Assembly: GCA_036396535.1 (NCBI GenBank)
Contig: DASWKR010000051.1
Location: 44,593 to 108,592 of the forward strand
Direction of reading: 5' to 3'
DNA from: Acidimicrobiia bacterium
GTDB taxonomy: Bacteria > Actinomycetota > Acidimicrobiia > Spongiisociales > UBA5794
DNA: 64,000 nucleotides
This document shows positions 26,689 to 34,684 of the stretch, in pieces; within the stretch, counting starts at the first letter, position 1, and each line of letters begins with the position of its first letter. The translations under genes were made by a program, and so were the position numbers. The notes beneath the pieces were generated by a model. It was not told the origin of the DNA and ran no database searches. It saw nothing but the letters and a program-made list of their open reading frames with translations.

Positions 26689-27960
26689 ATGGTGACGCGA
26701 GTTCGGGTTGACGTGGTGGTTGTCGGCGGGGGTCAGGCAGGTCTCGGCGTCGCATATCACCTTGTCGAGTCTGGCGTTGACGTCCTTGTGCTGGAACAGG
26801 GCCGGGTGGGGGAGACTTGGCGTTCACAGCGGTGGGACAGCTTCTGTCTGAACACCCCGAATTGGATGAATGGGCTTCCGGGAGCGGAATACGCCGGGCC
26901 TGATCCGTTTGGTTTCATGACGCATGTGGAGTTGGCCGAATCGTTCGAAGAGTATGTGGATCGGTTCGACCTGCCGGTTCGCACCGGCGTGACGGTGACG
27001 GGTGTCGGTCCGGCTCGCGATCACGGGCGCTATCTGGTTACCGGGCGAGGCGACGGCGAGACCGTGGCCTACCTCGCCGACTCGGTGGTCGTTGCGTCCG
27101 GGATCCTGCAGTCGCCTCGCATTCCTCCGATCAGTTCGAAGATCCCCGACAACGTCGTCCAGCTGCACACCGGGACGTACCGGTCGCCGGACCTACTGCC
27201 CGCCGGGGCCGTTGTCGTGGTCGGAGGTGGTCAATCAGGCGGCCAGATCGTGGAAGACCTCCTCGATGCAGGCCGCATCGTGTATTTCTCGATCAGCAGC
27301 GCGCCCCGTGTCCCTCGAAGCTACCGGGGACGAGACTTCATGGACTGGTGGCTCGAGATGGGGATGTGGGACGTCGCAACGGACGACGTAGACGATCCGG
27401 CAACGTTGAAGGCGATCAACCCGCTGGTCTCGGGCGTCGGGCCGCGGGGTCACAGCGTCAGCTATCAACAACTCGCCCGAAGTGGTGCCCGCTTGATGGG
27501 GCGTCTCGAAGATGTTGTTGGAGGCGAACTCATCACCGATGACCGCGTCATCGAGTACATCCGGAATGCCGACGCTCGCTCCAAGGAGATGAGCGACAAG
27601 ATCGACGCTCACATCGAGGAGACGAGCCCCGGCGTCGTCGGCAGGGTGCCCGATCCTGCCGACGTGCCACTGCCACCTCACGAGGACGTGGACTTTCTCA
27701 CCACATTGAACCTCGAGGAGGCGAACGTCGCTGCGATCGTTTGGTCCACCGGGTTCACGGCGGACTTCTCCTGGATTGACCTCCCCGTCACCGACGACAC
27801 CGGAAGACCGGTACACAGCAACGGTATCAGCGATGTCCCTGGTATCTATTTCGTCGGGTTTCCGTGGCTCTCAAAACGCAAGTCCGGTGTCATTCTCGGC
27901 ATCGATGAGGACGCACAGCGCATCACCGACGCGATCCTCCACCAAACCCAGATCGCCTGA
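26689..27960 (+). CDS. Flavin-containing monooxygenase/oxidoreductase (CzcO/MSMEG_0569-like)
   Basis: A 423-residue FAD/NAD(P)H oxidoreductase. The FAD Rossmann motif VVVGGGQAGLG lies at about residues 10-20, the FxGxxxHxxxW-like region is replaced by VQLHTGTYRSPDLLP, the second dinucleotide motif VVVVGGGQSGGQ lies near residue 180, and the C-terminal ATGxxxD-like region is IVWSTGFTADFSWID. Such enzymes hydroxylate nucleophilic N, S or C atoms; substrate unknown. ATG at 26689 follows AAGGG by 5-6 bases and is preferred over the GTG two codons upstream. It is flanked on both sides by decayed transporter fragments. Confidence 0.85.
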   Translation: MVTRVRVDVVVVGGGQAGLGVAYHLVESGVDVLVLEQGRVGETWRSQRWDSFCLNTPNWMNGLPGAEYAGPDPFGFMTHVELAESFEEYVDRFDLPVRTGVTVTGVGPARDHGRYLVTGRGDGETVAYLADSVVVASGILQSPRIPPISSKIPDNVVQLHTGTYRSPDLLPAGAVVVVGGGQSGGQIVEDLLDAGRIVYFSISSAPRVPRSYRGRDFMDWWLEMGMWDVATDDVDDPATLKAINPLVSGVGPRGHSVSYQQLARSGARLMGRLEDVVGGELITDDRVIEYIRNADARSKEMSDKIDAHIEETSPGVVGRVPDPADVPLPPHEDVDFLTTLNLEEANVAAIVWSTGFTADFSWIDLPVTDDTGRPVHSNGISDVPGIYFVGFPWLSKRKSGVILGIDEDAQRITDAILHQTQIA

Positions 27961-28032
27961 GAGGAACACCAGGTCCATGACCCGTCAACCGGCCAGGTCG
28001 AGCCCGGACCCGCGCCTCGGGTGAGGCCAACG

Positions 28033-28245
28033 TCAGGTGTCCTGTACTGAGTGGGGGAGCAACCGCGGGGTCTGGAACACGATGCCCACCCGGCGCCGCA
28101 ACACGAGCGGGTCGAGGGGGGCGACGTCCTGACCCCGATCGAGGATCCGACCGCGGTCGATGACGTTTAGGCGGGCGCACAGTCGCAGCAAGCTGATCTT
28201 GCCCACGCCGGATGGCCCGGTTTCGCGGTCAGAGTGGGAAAATCC
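28033..28245 (-). pseudogene. Fragment of an ABC transporter ATP-binding gene
   Basis: Reading minus from about 28245 gives ETGPSGVGKISLLRLCARL, then a linker and LDPLVLRRRVGIVFQTPRLL and PHSVQD, then TGA (28035-28033). This is a Walker A to Q-loop segment like FetA/YbbL or PstB-type ATPases. The Walker A Ser/Thr after GK is replaced by Ile. There is no start codon, an in-frame TGA lies just upstream, and signature and Walker B motifs are missing, so this is a dead fragment. Confidence 0.65.
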
Positions 28246-28419
28246 GCCCAGCCACCTCGCAATCGTTCACATAGGCTTGTGAGCGGCACCGCCAAGGGGT
28301 CCGGTGCCACTGCAGGGTGTGGACGCCAACGACCCGCAGGCTTACGGAAAGCCTCCGTCGCCCAAGCCTGGTGACACTGGGCAGGCTCCGCGCTCATCGA
28401 ACCCCCAAGAGGAGAAGAC

Positions 28420-30183
28420 ATGCGCACGCGAAGACTGGTCGTCGTGCTGGCCGCCGTCGCCTTGTGGACGCAACCCGGCGTCGCGGCCGCCGAACCCGTC
28501 GAAGACGCCGTGGCCACGTTCGACTACACCCAGAACATGCACCCGATGGGCTACACCGCCCGGGTGGTACCGCCGTCGGGGCCCGGAGCGGGGCTCTTCA
28601 ACTCCGACCTGGCGTTCTGGGGCAAGACCGCCTACCAGGGAACCTACGAAGGCTTCCGGGTGATCGACATCACCGAACCGGACAATCCGGTGGAGGTGAC
28701 CAACTTCGACGACTGCGTCCAGGGCGTGTCCACCGGCAACCAGGGCGACGTCGTCGTCTGGGACGACATCCTGGTCCGCTCGTGGAACTCGGCAACCCCG
28801 TCGGGCGGCCGTGACTGCGGTGGCGTGTTCACCCCGGCCGGCGAAGAGGGCGTCCACGTCTTCGACGTGAGCGACCCTGCCGCCCCGGTGGGGCTCGCCT
28901 TCGTGGCGACGCCGTGCGGTTCGCACACCGCCACCGGCGTCCCCGACCCGGCCAACGACCGGCTCCTGGTCTACAGCAGCTCGTCGAGTACCGCCTGCCA
29001 GGGGATCGACATCATCGAGGTACCCCTCGGCGACCCCGCCTCGGCTTCGTACCTGCGGTTCGAGCCGTCGGGCACCCCGGGCACGTTGCCCAACCTGGTC
29101 ACCGTCGATTCTCCGTCCCCGGCTGCCGGCAGCTATCAGGCCACGTCCGCCGCCTTCGGTCCGGCGCCCGACGCCGCCGGCATCAGCGGCGACATCGTCG
29201 TCGTGGATGACGGGAGTGCGGCTCCCACCCTGGGGTGCGATCCGCTGGTCGGGTTCCTCGCCGGATCGATCGCCCTCGTCGACCGGGGCGCCTGCACCTT
29301 CACCCAGAAGGTGGGCAACGCCCAGGCGGCCGGCGCCATTGGTGTGATCGTCGCCAACAACGTGGCGGGGGCTCCCATAAACCTGGGTGGCACCGACCCC
29401 ACGATCACGATCCCGGCGGTGATGGTGTCGCTCGACGACGCCAACACCATCAAGGCCGGTCTGCCCGCCGCCGGAACGGTGAGCAGCAACCCGGCTCCGC
29501 CAGCCCGGGCGTGCCACGACACCGGGGTGATCCTCGGCTCCGCCAACCTGGCGGCGTGTGCCGGCGGCAACGGGTTCAGCGTCTGGAGCCTGGATCCCGC
29601 CGACGGCGGGTCGCTGGAGGATCCCGAGATCCTGTACTCACGGTCCGTGGCCGGGGTGTCGATCGGGCACTCGGCATCGTTCACGTGGGACGGCGAGGTC
29701 CTGATCTTCGGGCACGAGCCCGGAGGGGGCGGCCAAGCGCAGTGCCAGGCCACCAGCCCGGAGGTGAACCGCACGATCTTCTTCTACGAGGCTCGCAGCG
29801 GCGACCCCTTGGGCACGTTCGTGCACGCCCGGCCGCAGACGGCGACCGAGAACTGCTCATGGCACAACTACAACGTGGTGCCCACGGACAAGCGGTACGT
29901 GCTGGTGTCCGGCAACTACCAGTCGGGAATCAGCGTGCTCGACTTCACCGACCCGGCCAACGTCACCGAGGTGGCGTACGCCGACCCGGCTCCGCTGAGC
30001 GACACGGCGATCGTGCTCGGTGGAGATTGGTCGACCTACTGGTACGACGGGCGGATCTACGAGTCCGACATCACCAGGGGCCTGATCGTGTGGAACCTGA
30101 GCAGCAACGTCACGGCCGGCGCCAAGAAGCTGGGGCACCTCAATCCCCAGACCCAGGAGACGTCCTTCCCCTTCAAGGGCTGA
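28420..30183 (+). CDS. Secreted LVIVD-repeat protein with an inserted PA domain
   Basis: A 587-residue exported protein. A signal peptide (MRTRRLVVVLAAVALW, cleavage near residue 24, VAAAEP) is followed by LVIVD-type beta-propeller blades (FRVIDITEPDNPVEV; VHVFDVSDPAAPVGL; ISVLDFTDPANVTEV). A protease-associated (PA) domain interrupts the propeller at about 240-350 (GSIALVDRGACTFTQKVGNA, AGAIGVIVAN). The blades recur after it. LVIVD proteins act outside the cell; function is not defined. ATG at 28420 follows AAGAGGAG. Cys pairs fit an extracytoplasmic location. Confidence 0.88.
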   Translation: MRTRRLVVVLAAVALWTQPGVAAAEPVEDAVATFDYTQNMHPMGYTARVVPPSGPGAGLFNSDLAFWGKTAYQGTYEGFRVIDITEPDNPVEVTNFDDCVQGVSTGNQGDVVVWDDILVRSWNSATPSGGRDCGGVFTPAGEEGVHVFDVSDPAAPVGLAFVATPCGSHTATGVPDPANDRLLVYSSSSSTACQGIDIIEVPLGDPASASYLRFEPSGTPGTLPNLVTVDSPSPAAGSYQATSAAFGPAPDAAGISGDIVVVDDGSAAPTLGCDPLVGFLAGSIALVDRGACTFTQKVGNAQAAGAIGVIVANNVAGAPINLGGTDPTITIPAVMVSLDDANTIKAGLPAAGTVSSNPAPPARACHDTGVILGSANLAACAGGNGFSVWSLDPADGGSLEDPEILYSRSVAGVSIGHSASFTWDGEVLIFGHEPGGGGQAQCQATSPEVNRTIFFYEARSGDPLGTFVHARPQTATENCSWHNYNVVPTDKRYVLVSGNYQSGISVLDFTDPANVTEVAYADPAPLSDTAIVLGGDWSTYWYDGRIYESDITRGLIVWNLSSNVTAGAKKLGHLNPQTQETSFPFKG

Positions 30184-30202
30184 CAGACGTCGAACGTATC
30201 GA

Positions 30203-30238
30203 GCGGGGGAGAGCACCCGAGGTGGTGTTCTCCCCCGC
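30203..30238 (+). terminator. Strong hairpin after the LVIVD gene
   Basis: A perfect 10-bp stem GCGGGGGAGA / TCTCCCCCGC with an inner CACC/GGTG stem, 20 bases after the stop at 30183. There is no T-run, as is common for actinobacterial terminators. It probably ends the LVIVD transcript ahead of the convergent MarR gene. Confidence 0.6.
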
Positions 30239-30584
30239 CTCGTTCGTCCGGCTCATCGGCGGTGACGGCGCGAGCCTCGCGTCGTGAGGTCGGCACCCGA
30301 AGGCAACAGCGGCGACGACGCCGATCGCTGCGGGCGGCGGCCGGCGGGGCGGGACGGGCGCCGACGAACCTGGCGGCTGCCCAGACAGGTGTCGATCCAC
30401 CGCGTGGCCGGGTCGGCGTTGAGGGCGGAAGCGCCGGATGAGAGCACGGTCGCCCGTACCAGGCGATGAACGCGCCGGCTGCGATCGGGCACCCGCCTGA
30501 CCTGAGCGGGACCAATCGATGCTGCGGGCACTTTGACGTGAACGTTGCCCGAGCCAGGAGTGCCTCGTCGCCCTCGCCGACTTG
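30239..30584. other. Intergenic region between convergent genes
   Basis: About 350 bases with no recognisable gene. Open frames are Arg/Pro-rich shadows. Its right end leads into an att-like sequence at 30585-30616, so part of it may be remnant DNA from an integrated element. Confidence 0.4.
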
Positions 30585-30616
30585 TGATCAACAGAGCCCC
30601 ATGCGGTGTCCATGGG
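30585..30616 (+). repeat. Diverged copy of the att/arm repeat
   Basis: Ungapped match (27 of 32 bases) to 58545-58576, including a 14-bp exact stretch GCGGTGTCCATGGG. On the minus strand the adjoining CTGTTGATCACAAG resembles an anticodon arm with GTT (Asn-like). It looks like the core plus first arm of a tRNA-targeting integration site of the same family as the one at 58.5 kb. Confidence 0.5.
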
Positions 30617-30633
30617 CGGCCGTGAGTGTCCGG

Positions 30634-31065
30634 CTACTGCTCTCGGGCGTTCTCGGCGAACCGGGTGAGGGTGGCGCGCACCGTGGCGATCTCCCCTTCG
30701 GAGACCCCTCGTCGGAGGCGACGGTCGAATGCGGCGGCCGCCTCGAAGAGTCGGTCGAAGAGCGCCTCACCGGCCGGGGTCAACGACACCTGGATGGCGC
30801 GCCGGTCCGCCGGCTCCCGCGTGCGGGTGATGAGCCTTTGTGCCTCCAAGGCGTCGAGGTGGTATGTGAGGGTCGGTCCCTCGATGCCGACCGCCTGGGC
30901 AAGCTCCTGCTGGGTGTGGAAGGCCTCCCGCTTTGCCATGAGGAGGATCAGCCAGGTGGGTTGACTGCCCCCGGCCTCGGTGAGCGCGTCGTTGAACGCC
31001 TTCTGCACGATGCGGGCTACCCAGTGCAGGTGGCGACCGATGGGTGCTTCGGATTCCGTTGCCAC
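30634..31065 (-). CDS. MarR-family transcriptional regulator
   Basis: A 143-residue winged-helix regulator: TWLILLMAKREAFHTQQELA (20), EGPTLTYHLDALEAQRLITR (20) with the wing TREPADRRAIQVSLTPAGEA (20). It is divergent from the FAD oxidase gene at 31153, and the 87-base gap holds a TAGATATCTA palindrome. The usual arrangement is repression of both genes by MarR, relieved by a small phenolic or related ligand. Confidence 0.92.
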   Translation of the reverse strand: MATESEAPIGRHLHWVARIVQKAFNDALTEAGGSQPTWLILLMAKREAFHTQQELAQAVGIEGPTLTYHLDALEAQRLITRTREPADRRAIQVSLTPAGEALFDRLFEAAAAFDRRLRRGVSEGEIATVRATLTRFAENAREQ

Positions 31066-31110
31066 AAACCGATGCTACCTTCGATGTCATACGATTTGGT
31101 CTCAAATTGA

Positions 31111-31120
31111 TAGATATCTA
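31111..31120. promoter_or_regulatory. TAGATATCTA palindrome between marR-like and oxidase genes
   Basis: A perfect 10-bp palindrome in an AT-rich stretch (ATTGA upstream, ATGTT downstream) within the divergent intergenic region, 45 bases from the MarR start and 33 from the oxidase start. AT-rich palindromes of this size are typical MarR operators, and it could also supply -10 elements. Confidence 0.5.
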
Positions 31121-31152
31121 ATGTTCAGTCTTCCATCACGAGGAGACAAACA

Positions 31153-32520
31153 ATGACCACCGTCGACGCCACCATCAGCGAACTGCGCTCCCGGGCACCG
31201 GGGGCGATCCATCTACCCGACGACCCCGACTATGAAACGGGCCGCACCACCTTCTACGGCGGCTTCGATCAGCGGCCGGCAGCGGTCGTCCGACCCGCCA
31301 ACGCCGCCGAGGTGCCGGGGGTGGTCACCACGGTCGCCGGATCGGGGACCGAGTTGGCGGTGCGCAGCGGTGGCCACAGCCTGGCCGGCCACGGCCTGAG
31401 CGACGGTGGCATCGTCCTCGACCTGGCGGCCATGAAGCGCCTCGACATCGATCCGCAGGGCCGCACCGCCTGGGCGGAGGCGGGCCTCACCGCCGGTGAG
31501 TACACGGAGGCGGTCGGCGCCCACGGCCTGGTGACCGGGTTCGGGGACACCGGGTCGGTTGGCATCGGAGGCATCACCCTGGCCGGCGGCATCGGCTTCC
31601 TCGCCAGACGCAACGGGATGACCATCGACGACCTCCTCGGCGCCGAGATCGTCACGGCGGACGGGAGCATCCTCCATGTAGACGCCGAGCACCATCCCGA
31701 CCTCTTCTGGGCCATTCGCGGCGGCGGGGGCAACTTCGGGGTAGCCACCCGGTTCCACTACCGACTCCACGAGCTTCCCACGGTGACAGGGGGCCTCCTC
31801 ATCCTCCCCGCCACTCCGGAGACCGTCTCCGGCTTCCTGGCCGCCGCTGCCGCTGCTCCCGACGACGTCACCACCATCGCCAACGTGATGATGGCGCCGC
31901 CGATGCCGTTCCTCCCCGAGGAGGTTCACGGGCGACTGGTGCTCCTGGGCATCATCTGCGATGCGGGGCCGGTCGCCGGTGCCGAGGCCCGGCTCGCCCC
32001 GTTCCGTGACGTAACCGAGCCGCTGGCCGACATGGTGCGCCCCATCACCTACCCGGAGATGTTCTTCCCCGAGGAGCCCGACTTCCACCCCACGGCCGTC
32101 GGCCGCACCATGTTCGTCGACGACATCGACGCCGGGTCGGTCGACGCCATCCTCACCCGCATCGTCGAGTCGGATGCCCCGATGCGGGTGGCGCAGCTCA
32201 GGGTTCTCGGAGGAGCGATGGCTCGAGTGCCGGAGGACGCCACGGCCTTCGCCCACCGCCGGCGGCCGTATATGGCATCGGTGGCCGCCTTCTACACCGA
32301 CCCCACCGAGGTGCCGGCCCGTACCCAGTGGGTCGTGGACTTTGCCTCCGAGTTGCAGCGTGGCGAGGAGGCGGCGTATGTCGGCTTCCTCGCCGACGAG
32401 GGGGAGGATCGCCTCCGCCTGGCCTATCCCAAGCCGACGTGGGATCGCCTCGTCGGAGTGAAGCGGCGCTACGACCCGGACAACGTCTTCCGCCGCAACC
32501 ACAACATCGCCCCGGCATGA
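31153..32520 (+). CDS. FAD-binding (BBE-type) oxidoreductase
   Basis: A 455-residue PCMH-type flavoprotein. The FAD domain has RSGGHSLAGH with His75 as the probable covalent 8-alpha attachment; the position that holds the second, 6-S-cysteinyl link in bicovalent relatives (GDTGSVGIGG) has no Cys, so attachment should be single. GGIGFLARRNGMTIDDLLGA (20) and FWAIRGGGGNFGVATRF follow. The C-terminal BBE segment (YDPDNVFRRNHNI) is intact. It oxidises an alcohol, sugar or similar substrate with O2. GAGGAG precedes the ATG by 7 bases. Regulated with the divergent MarR. Confidence 0.92.
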   Translation: MTTVDATISELRSRAPGAIHLPDDPDYETGRTTFYGGFDQRPAAVVRPANAAEVPGVVTTVAGSGTELAVRSGGHSLAGHGLSDGGIVLDLAAMKRLDIDPQGRTAWAEAGLTAGEYTEAVGAHGLVTGFGDTGSVGIGGITLAGGIGFLARRNGMTIDDLLGAEIVTADGSILHVDAEHHPDLFWAIRGGGGNFGVATRFHYRLHELPTVTGGLLILPATPETVSGFLAAAAAAPDDVTTIANVMMAPPMPFLPEEVHGRLVLLGIICDAGPVAGAEARLAPFRDVTEPLADMVRPITYPEMFFPEEPDFHPTAVGRTMFVDDIDAGSVDAILTRIVESDAPMRVAQLRVLGGAMARVPEDATAFAHRRRPYMASVAAFYTDPTEVPARTQWVVDFASELQRGEEAAYVGFLADEGEDRLRLAYPKPTWDRLVGVKRRYDPDNVFRRNHNIAPA

Positions 32521-32762
32521 CCGGCCCAGCCGTGCGGCGGGGGGGAGAACGGTCTGAGTGATCTCCAAGACCTGACCGAACGACCATGCGCCAGGCAGGA
32601 CTCGAGACGGAGGCGTTCATCCGGCCTGCGACGGAGTCCGCTCGTCACAGGGCTTCGCACAGCGTCCCGGAGGGGATCGAAGTGGGCTCGACGACCCAGC
32701 GTCGAGAGCAAGGCGATGCGGCGAGTCAGCGGCCTCTCGAGAACATACGGCGTCATCTCGGT

Positions 32763-33404
32763 TCAACCGAAGCAGTTCGCCTCGAACGTGGCTGCGGCGA
32801 CCAGGTAATCCTCTGCGGTACCGGCCGACCAGGCGAACCATGTCTCCCGCTCGAAGAACGTCGCCCGGCCGGTCACCGTGTTGCCGTCGACCGTGAACTC
32901 ATCGACCTGGCTACTGCCGGACTCCAATGCGCCCAGCGCGATCTCTTCGGGGTCGGCGATCCAGGACTGCTCCCGGGTCGGGAGGTCGAACGTGGCCTGG
33001 GACACTTGTCCCTGTTGGTCAAAATCGGACCCTTCTCCCACGAGGACGAGTTGCAGTATCCCCCCGTCTCCCACTTCGTTTCCCTGCTCGTCGACCTGGC
33101 CAAGCACCACCCAGAACACACCGAACATGTCGGGGTCGCACCGGAGCGACGGGAATGAGGTTTGTCCGAAGTGGAAGGTCTCTCCGTCCATTGTGACGCT
33201 CGCCTGGCCGAGACCGGAGACAGGGATGTCGTCCGTGGTATCCCCGGTGTCGGCGGCCGATTCCCCGGTGCCGGCGACGCTTGTGGTTGGAGTTTGCGAC
33301 GGCTCGTCGCCATTCCTGCTGTCGGGCGTCCCCGCCTCGGGCGATCCACCGCATGCGGCCACCATCGCCAAGGTGCCGAGCGCGAGGGCAGTCCATCGTC
33401 TCAT
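32763..33404 (-). CDS. Putative lipoprotein A of the ATGAGTAG regulon
   Basis: A 213-residue exported lipoprotein. The signal peptide ends in a lipobox MVAAC with Cys18, followed by a low-complexity Asp/Ser/Thr linker. A beta-rich C-terminal domain (about 65-213) starts ASVTMDGETFHFG, has one internal Cys (LRCDPD), the segment NTVTGRATFFE and a Cys close to the end (EANCFG). This layout (VxxDG..., inner Cys, TGxAT, terminal Cys) resembles mycobacterial LpqH-like domains and lipoproteins B and C here. ATG at 33404 chosen so the signal peptide starts correctly; GTG at 33425 is possible. It has the same promoter architecture as genes B and C. Confidence 0.75.
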   Translation of the reverse strand: MRRWTALALGTLAMVAACGGSPEAGTPDSRNGDEPSQTPTTSVAGTGESAADTGDTTDDIPVSGLGQASVTMDGETFHFGQTSFPSLRCDPDMFGVFWVVLGQVDEQGNEVGDGGILQLVLVGEGSDFDQQGQVSQATFDLPTREQSWIADPEEIALGALESGSSQVDEFTVDGNTVTGRATFFERETWFAWSAGTAEDYLVAAATFEANCFG

Positions 33405-33481
33405 GCCAGCAACGCCCCTTTCCACGGCCCATCGTGACGGCTCCCGTGAGCATCACGAACCGCTCGCAAGCCCCGCTCCGG

Positions 33482-33540
33482 AGCGTACGAACACACCCCG
33501 TGATCGTCCCTACTCATCGACGTACCGCCACCTACTCATT
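33482..33540 (-). promoter_or_regulatory. Activator site plus -10 box for lipoprotein A
   Basis: On the minus strand: ATGAGTAG (33539-33532), 14 bases, ATGAGTAG (33517-33510), then exactly 22 bases, then TACGCT (33487-33482). The predicted start of transcription is near 33475, giving a leader of about 70 bases. The proximal copy overlaps the -35 position. Same arrangement and spacing as at 35495-35553 and 40191-40248. Confidence 0.75.
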
Positions 33541-33640
33541 CGTCACACCGACTCGGGTGGGTTCTCTCGGGTGAAGTGGCCGGTGGGTGTGGGGCGCCGG
33601 GCAGCCCTCGACGACGCCCGGCTCTCGGACCTGAACGCGA

Positions 33641-33661
33641 ATGTGCTACCATGTCGCACAT
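33641..33661 (+). promoter_or_regulatory. Inverted repeat and -10 box of the toxin-antitoxin operon
   Basis: ATGTGC (33641-33646) and GCACAT (33656-33661) form a perfect 6-bp inverted repeat with a 9-base spacer. It encloses TACCAT (33647-33652), a -10-like box 7 bases before the antitoxin ATG at 33660. Antitoxin binding would cover both promoter and start of a leaderless mRNA. Confidence 0.6.
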
Positions 33662-33947
33662 GGAGACCATCGGGATTCGTGAGCTCCGGCGGTACGCAAG
33701 CCGATGGCTCGCTCGGGTGAAGGCAGGCGAGACGTTCGTGGTGACCGACCGAGGGCGGCCGGTCGCACGCCTCTCACCGGTTGGGGAGAGCTCCGGGTAC
33801 TCCAGCCTGGTCGCCGAGGGAAGGATCGCGCCGGGCTCTGGGCGCAACCTGGTCGACGTGCTCACCGCGCTCGACGCCGACCTACCTCCTGACGAGGGGC
33901 CATCCGTGACGAATGCCCTGGCGGACCTACGGGCCGGCGAGCGTTAG
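33660..33947 (+). CDS. Phd/YefM-type antitoxin
   Basis: A 95-residue antitoxin. The N-terminal DNA-binding part METIGIRELRRYASRWLARV (20) and KAGETFVVTDRGRPVARLSP (20) is the standard Phd/YefM fold; the C-terminal tail (VDVLTALDADLPPDEGPS) should wrap the toxin. I prefer the ATG at 33660, consistent with a leaderless mRNA; ATG at 33651 is also in frame. Its TAG stop abuts the toxin ATG with no gap, so the two are translated together. Confidence 0.88.
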   Translation: METIGIRELRRYASRWLARVKAGETFVVTDRGRPVARLSPVGESSGYSSLVAEGRIAPGSGRNLVDVLTALDADLPPDEGPSVTNALADLRAGER

Positions 33948-34349
33948 ATGGCGATCTGGTATCTCGACACCTCGGCTTTGGCCAAGTTCGTGCGCCCGGA
34001 GCCCGAGACCGGGCACCTGCGAAGGTGGCTGGCGCCCAGGCGCTGGATCATTTCGGACCTCCACCGAACGGAACTCCGACGGGCCGCTGCCCGAGCCGGA
34101 GGTCGCGCCCCGGCGCGGACCGACCGGCTGCTCGCCGAGAGCGACATCGTCAGCATCGACGCCGACACCTTTGACCGCGCCGGCCGGCTCGCACCTGCGG
34201 ACCTCCGGTCACTCGACGCCCTCCACCTAGCCGCGGCCATGACCCTGGGGCCGGATCTGGCGGGCATCGTGGCCTATGACGAGCGCCTGAGAGAGGCTGC
34301 AGAGCTGGCAGGAATCACGGTGGCCGCTCCCTCGTCGACGTCGAGCTGA
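33948..34349 (+). CDS. vapC: PIN-domain ribonuclease toxin (VapC type)
   Basis: A 133-residue PIN-domain toxin, an RNase that typically cleaves tRNA or rRNA. The acidic active-site residues are in place: Asp7 (WYLDTSAL), Glu42 (HRTELRR), Asp90 (RSLDALHLA) and Asp111 (VAYDERL). It starts one base after the antitoxin stop. The organisation is that of a VapBC-like module with a Phd-type antitoxin. Its position among the lipoprotein genes may reflect insertion into this variable region. Confidence 0.9.
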   Translation: MAIWYLDTSALAKFVRPEPETGHLRRWLAPRRWIISDLHRTELRRAAARAGGRAPARTDRLLAESDIVSIDADTFDRAGRLAPADLRSLDALHLAAAMTLGPDLAGIVAYDERLREAAELAGITVAAPSSTSS

Positions 34350-34684
34350 ACCCCGGCGGAGCATTCCCACGAGGTCCGCGTCGCGTGCCTCGCCTCCGTC
34401 GTCACCACCGCAGGAGGACAGGACCAGCACGACCACGGACGCCGCTGCGAGCCAATTGGCCGATCGGTTGGATCCGGTCCGGCATTGCTCTACAGCTAGT
34501 GCGGTGACCAGAAACGTTCGCATGCTTGGTGGGGCTGCACAAGGGGGCGGCCCTTGCGCCGGCCCCCTCGTACCGGGCGGAGCGACTTGCCGCTTCGACC
34601 AGGTCAATTAGCGCGGCCGGAAGGCCGCACGAGCAGAGCCGAAGCCCTGGTAGGGACGCAGGCGACGCGTGAGGCGAAGCGGCA
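34350..34684. other. Intergenic region between vapC and lipoprotein B
   Basis: About 335 bases. Apart from the lipoprotein remnant on the minus strand it contains two hairpins: AGGGGGC / GCCCCCT near 34542-34570, a possible terminator for vapC, and GCGGCC-GGAA-GGCCGC at 34613-34628, a possible end of the lipoprotein B transcript. No T-runs. No tRNA or protein gene is seen. Confidence 0.4.
34360..34523 (-). pseudogene. Remnant of a lipoprotein gene (signal peptide end only)
   Basis: The minus frame reads MRTFLVTALAVEQCRTG, then NWLAAASVVVLVLSSCGGDD, an authentic-looking signal peptide with lipobox VLSSC and a GGDDGGE linker. It then runs into the antisense of the vapC 3-prime end with no domain. 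It may be a fourth lipoprotein of the neighbouring family cut off when the toxin-antitoxin module arrived. No ATGAGTAG pair is found upstream of it. Confidence 0.4.
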
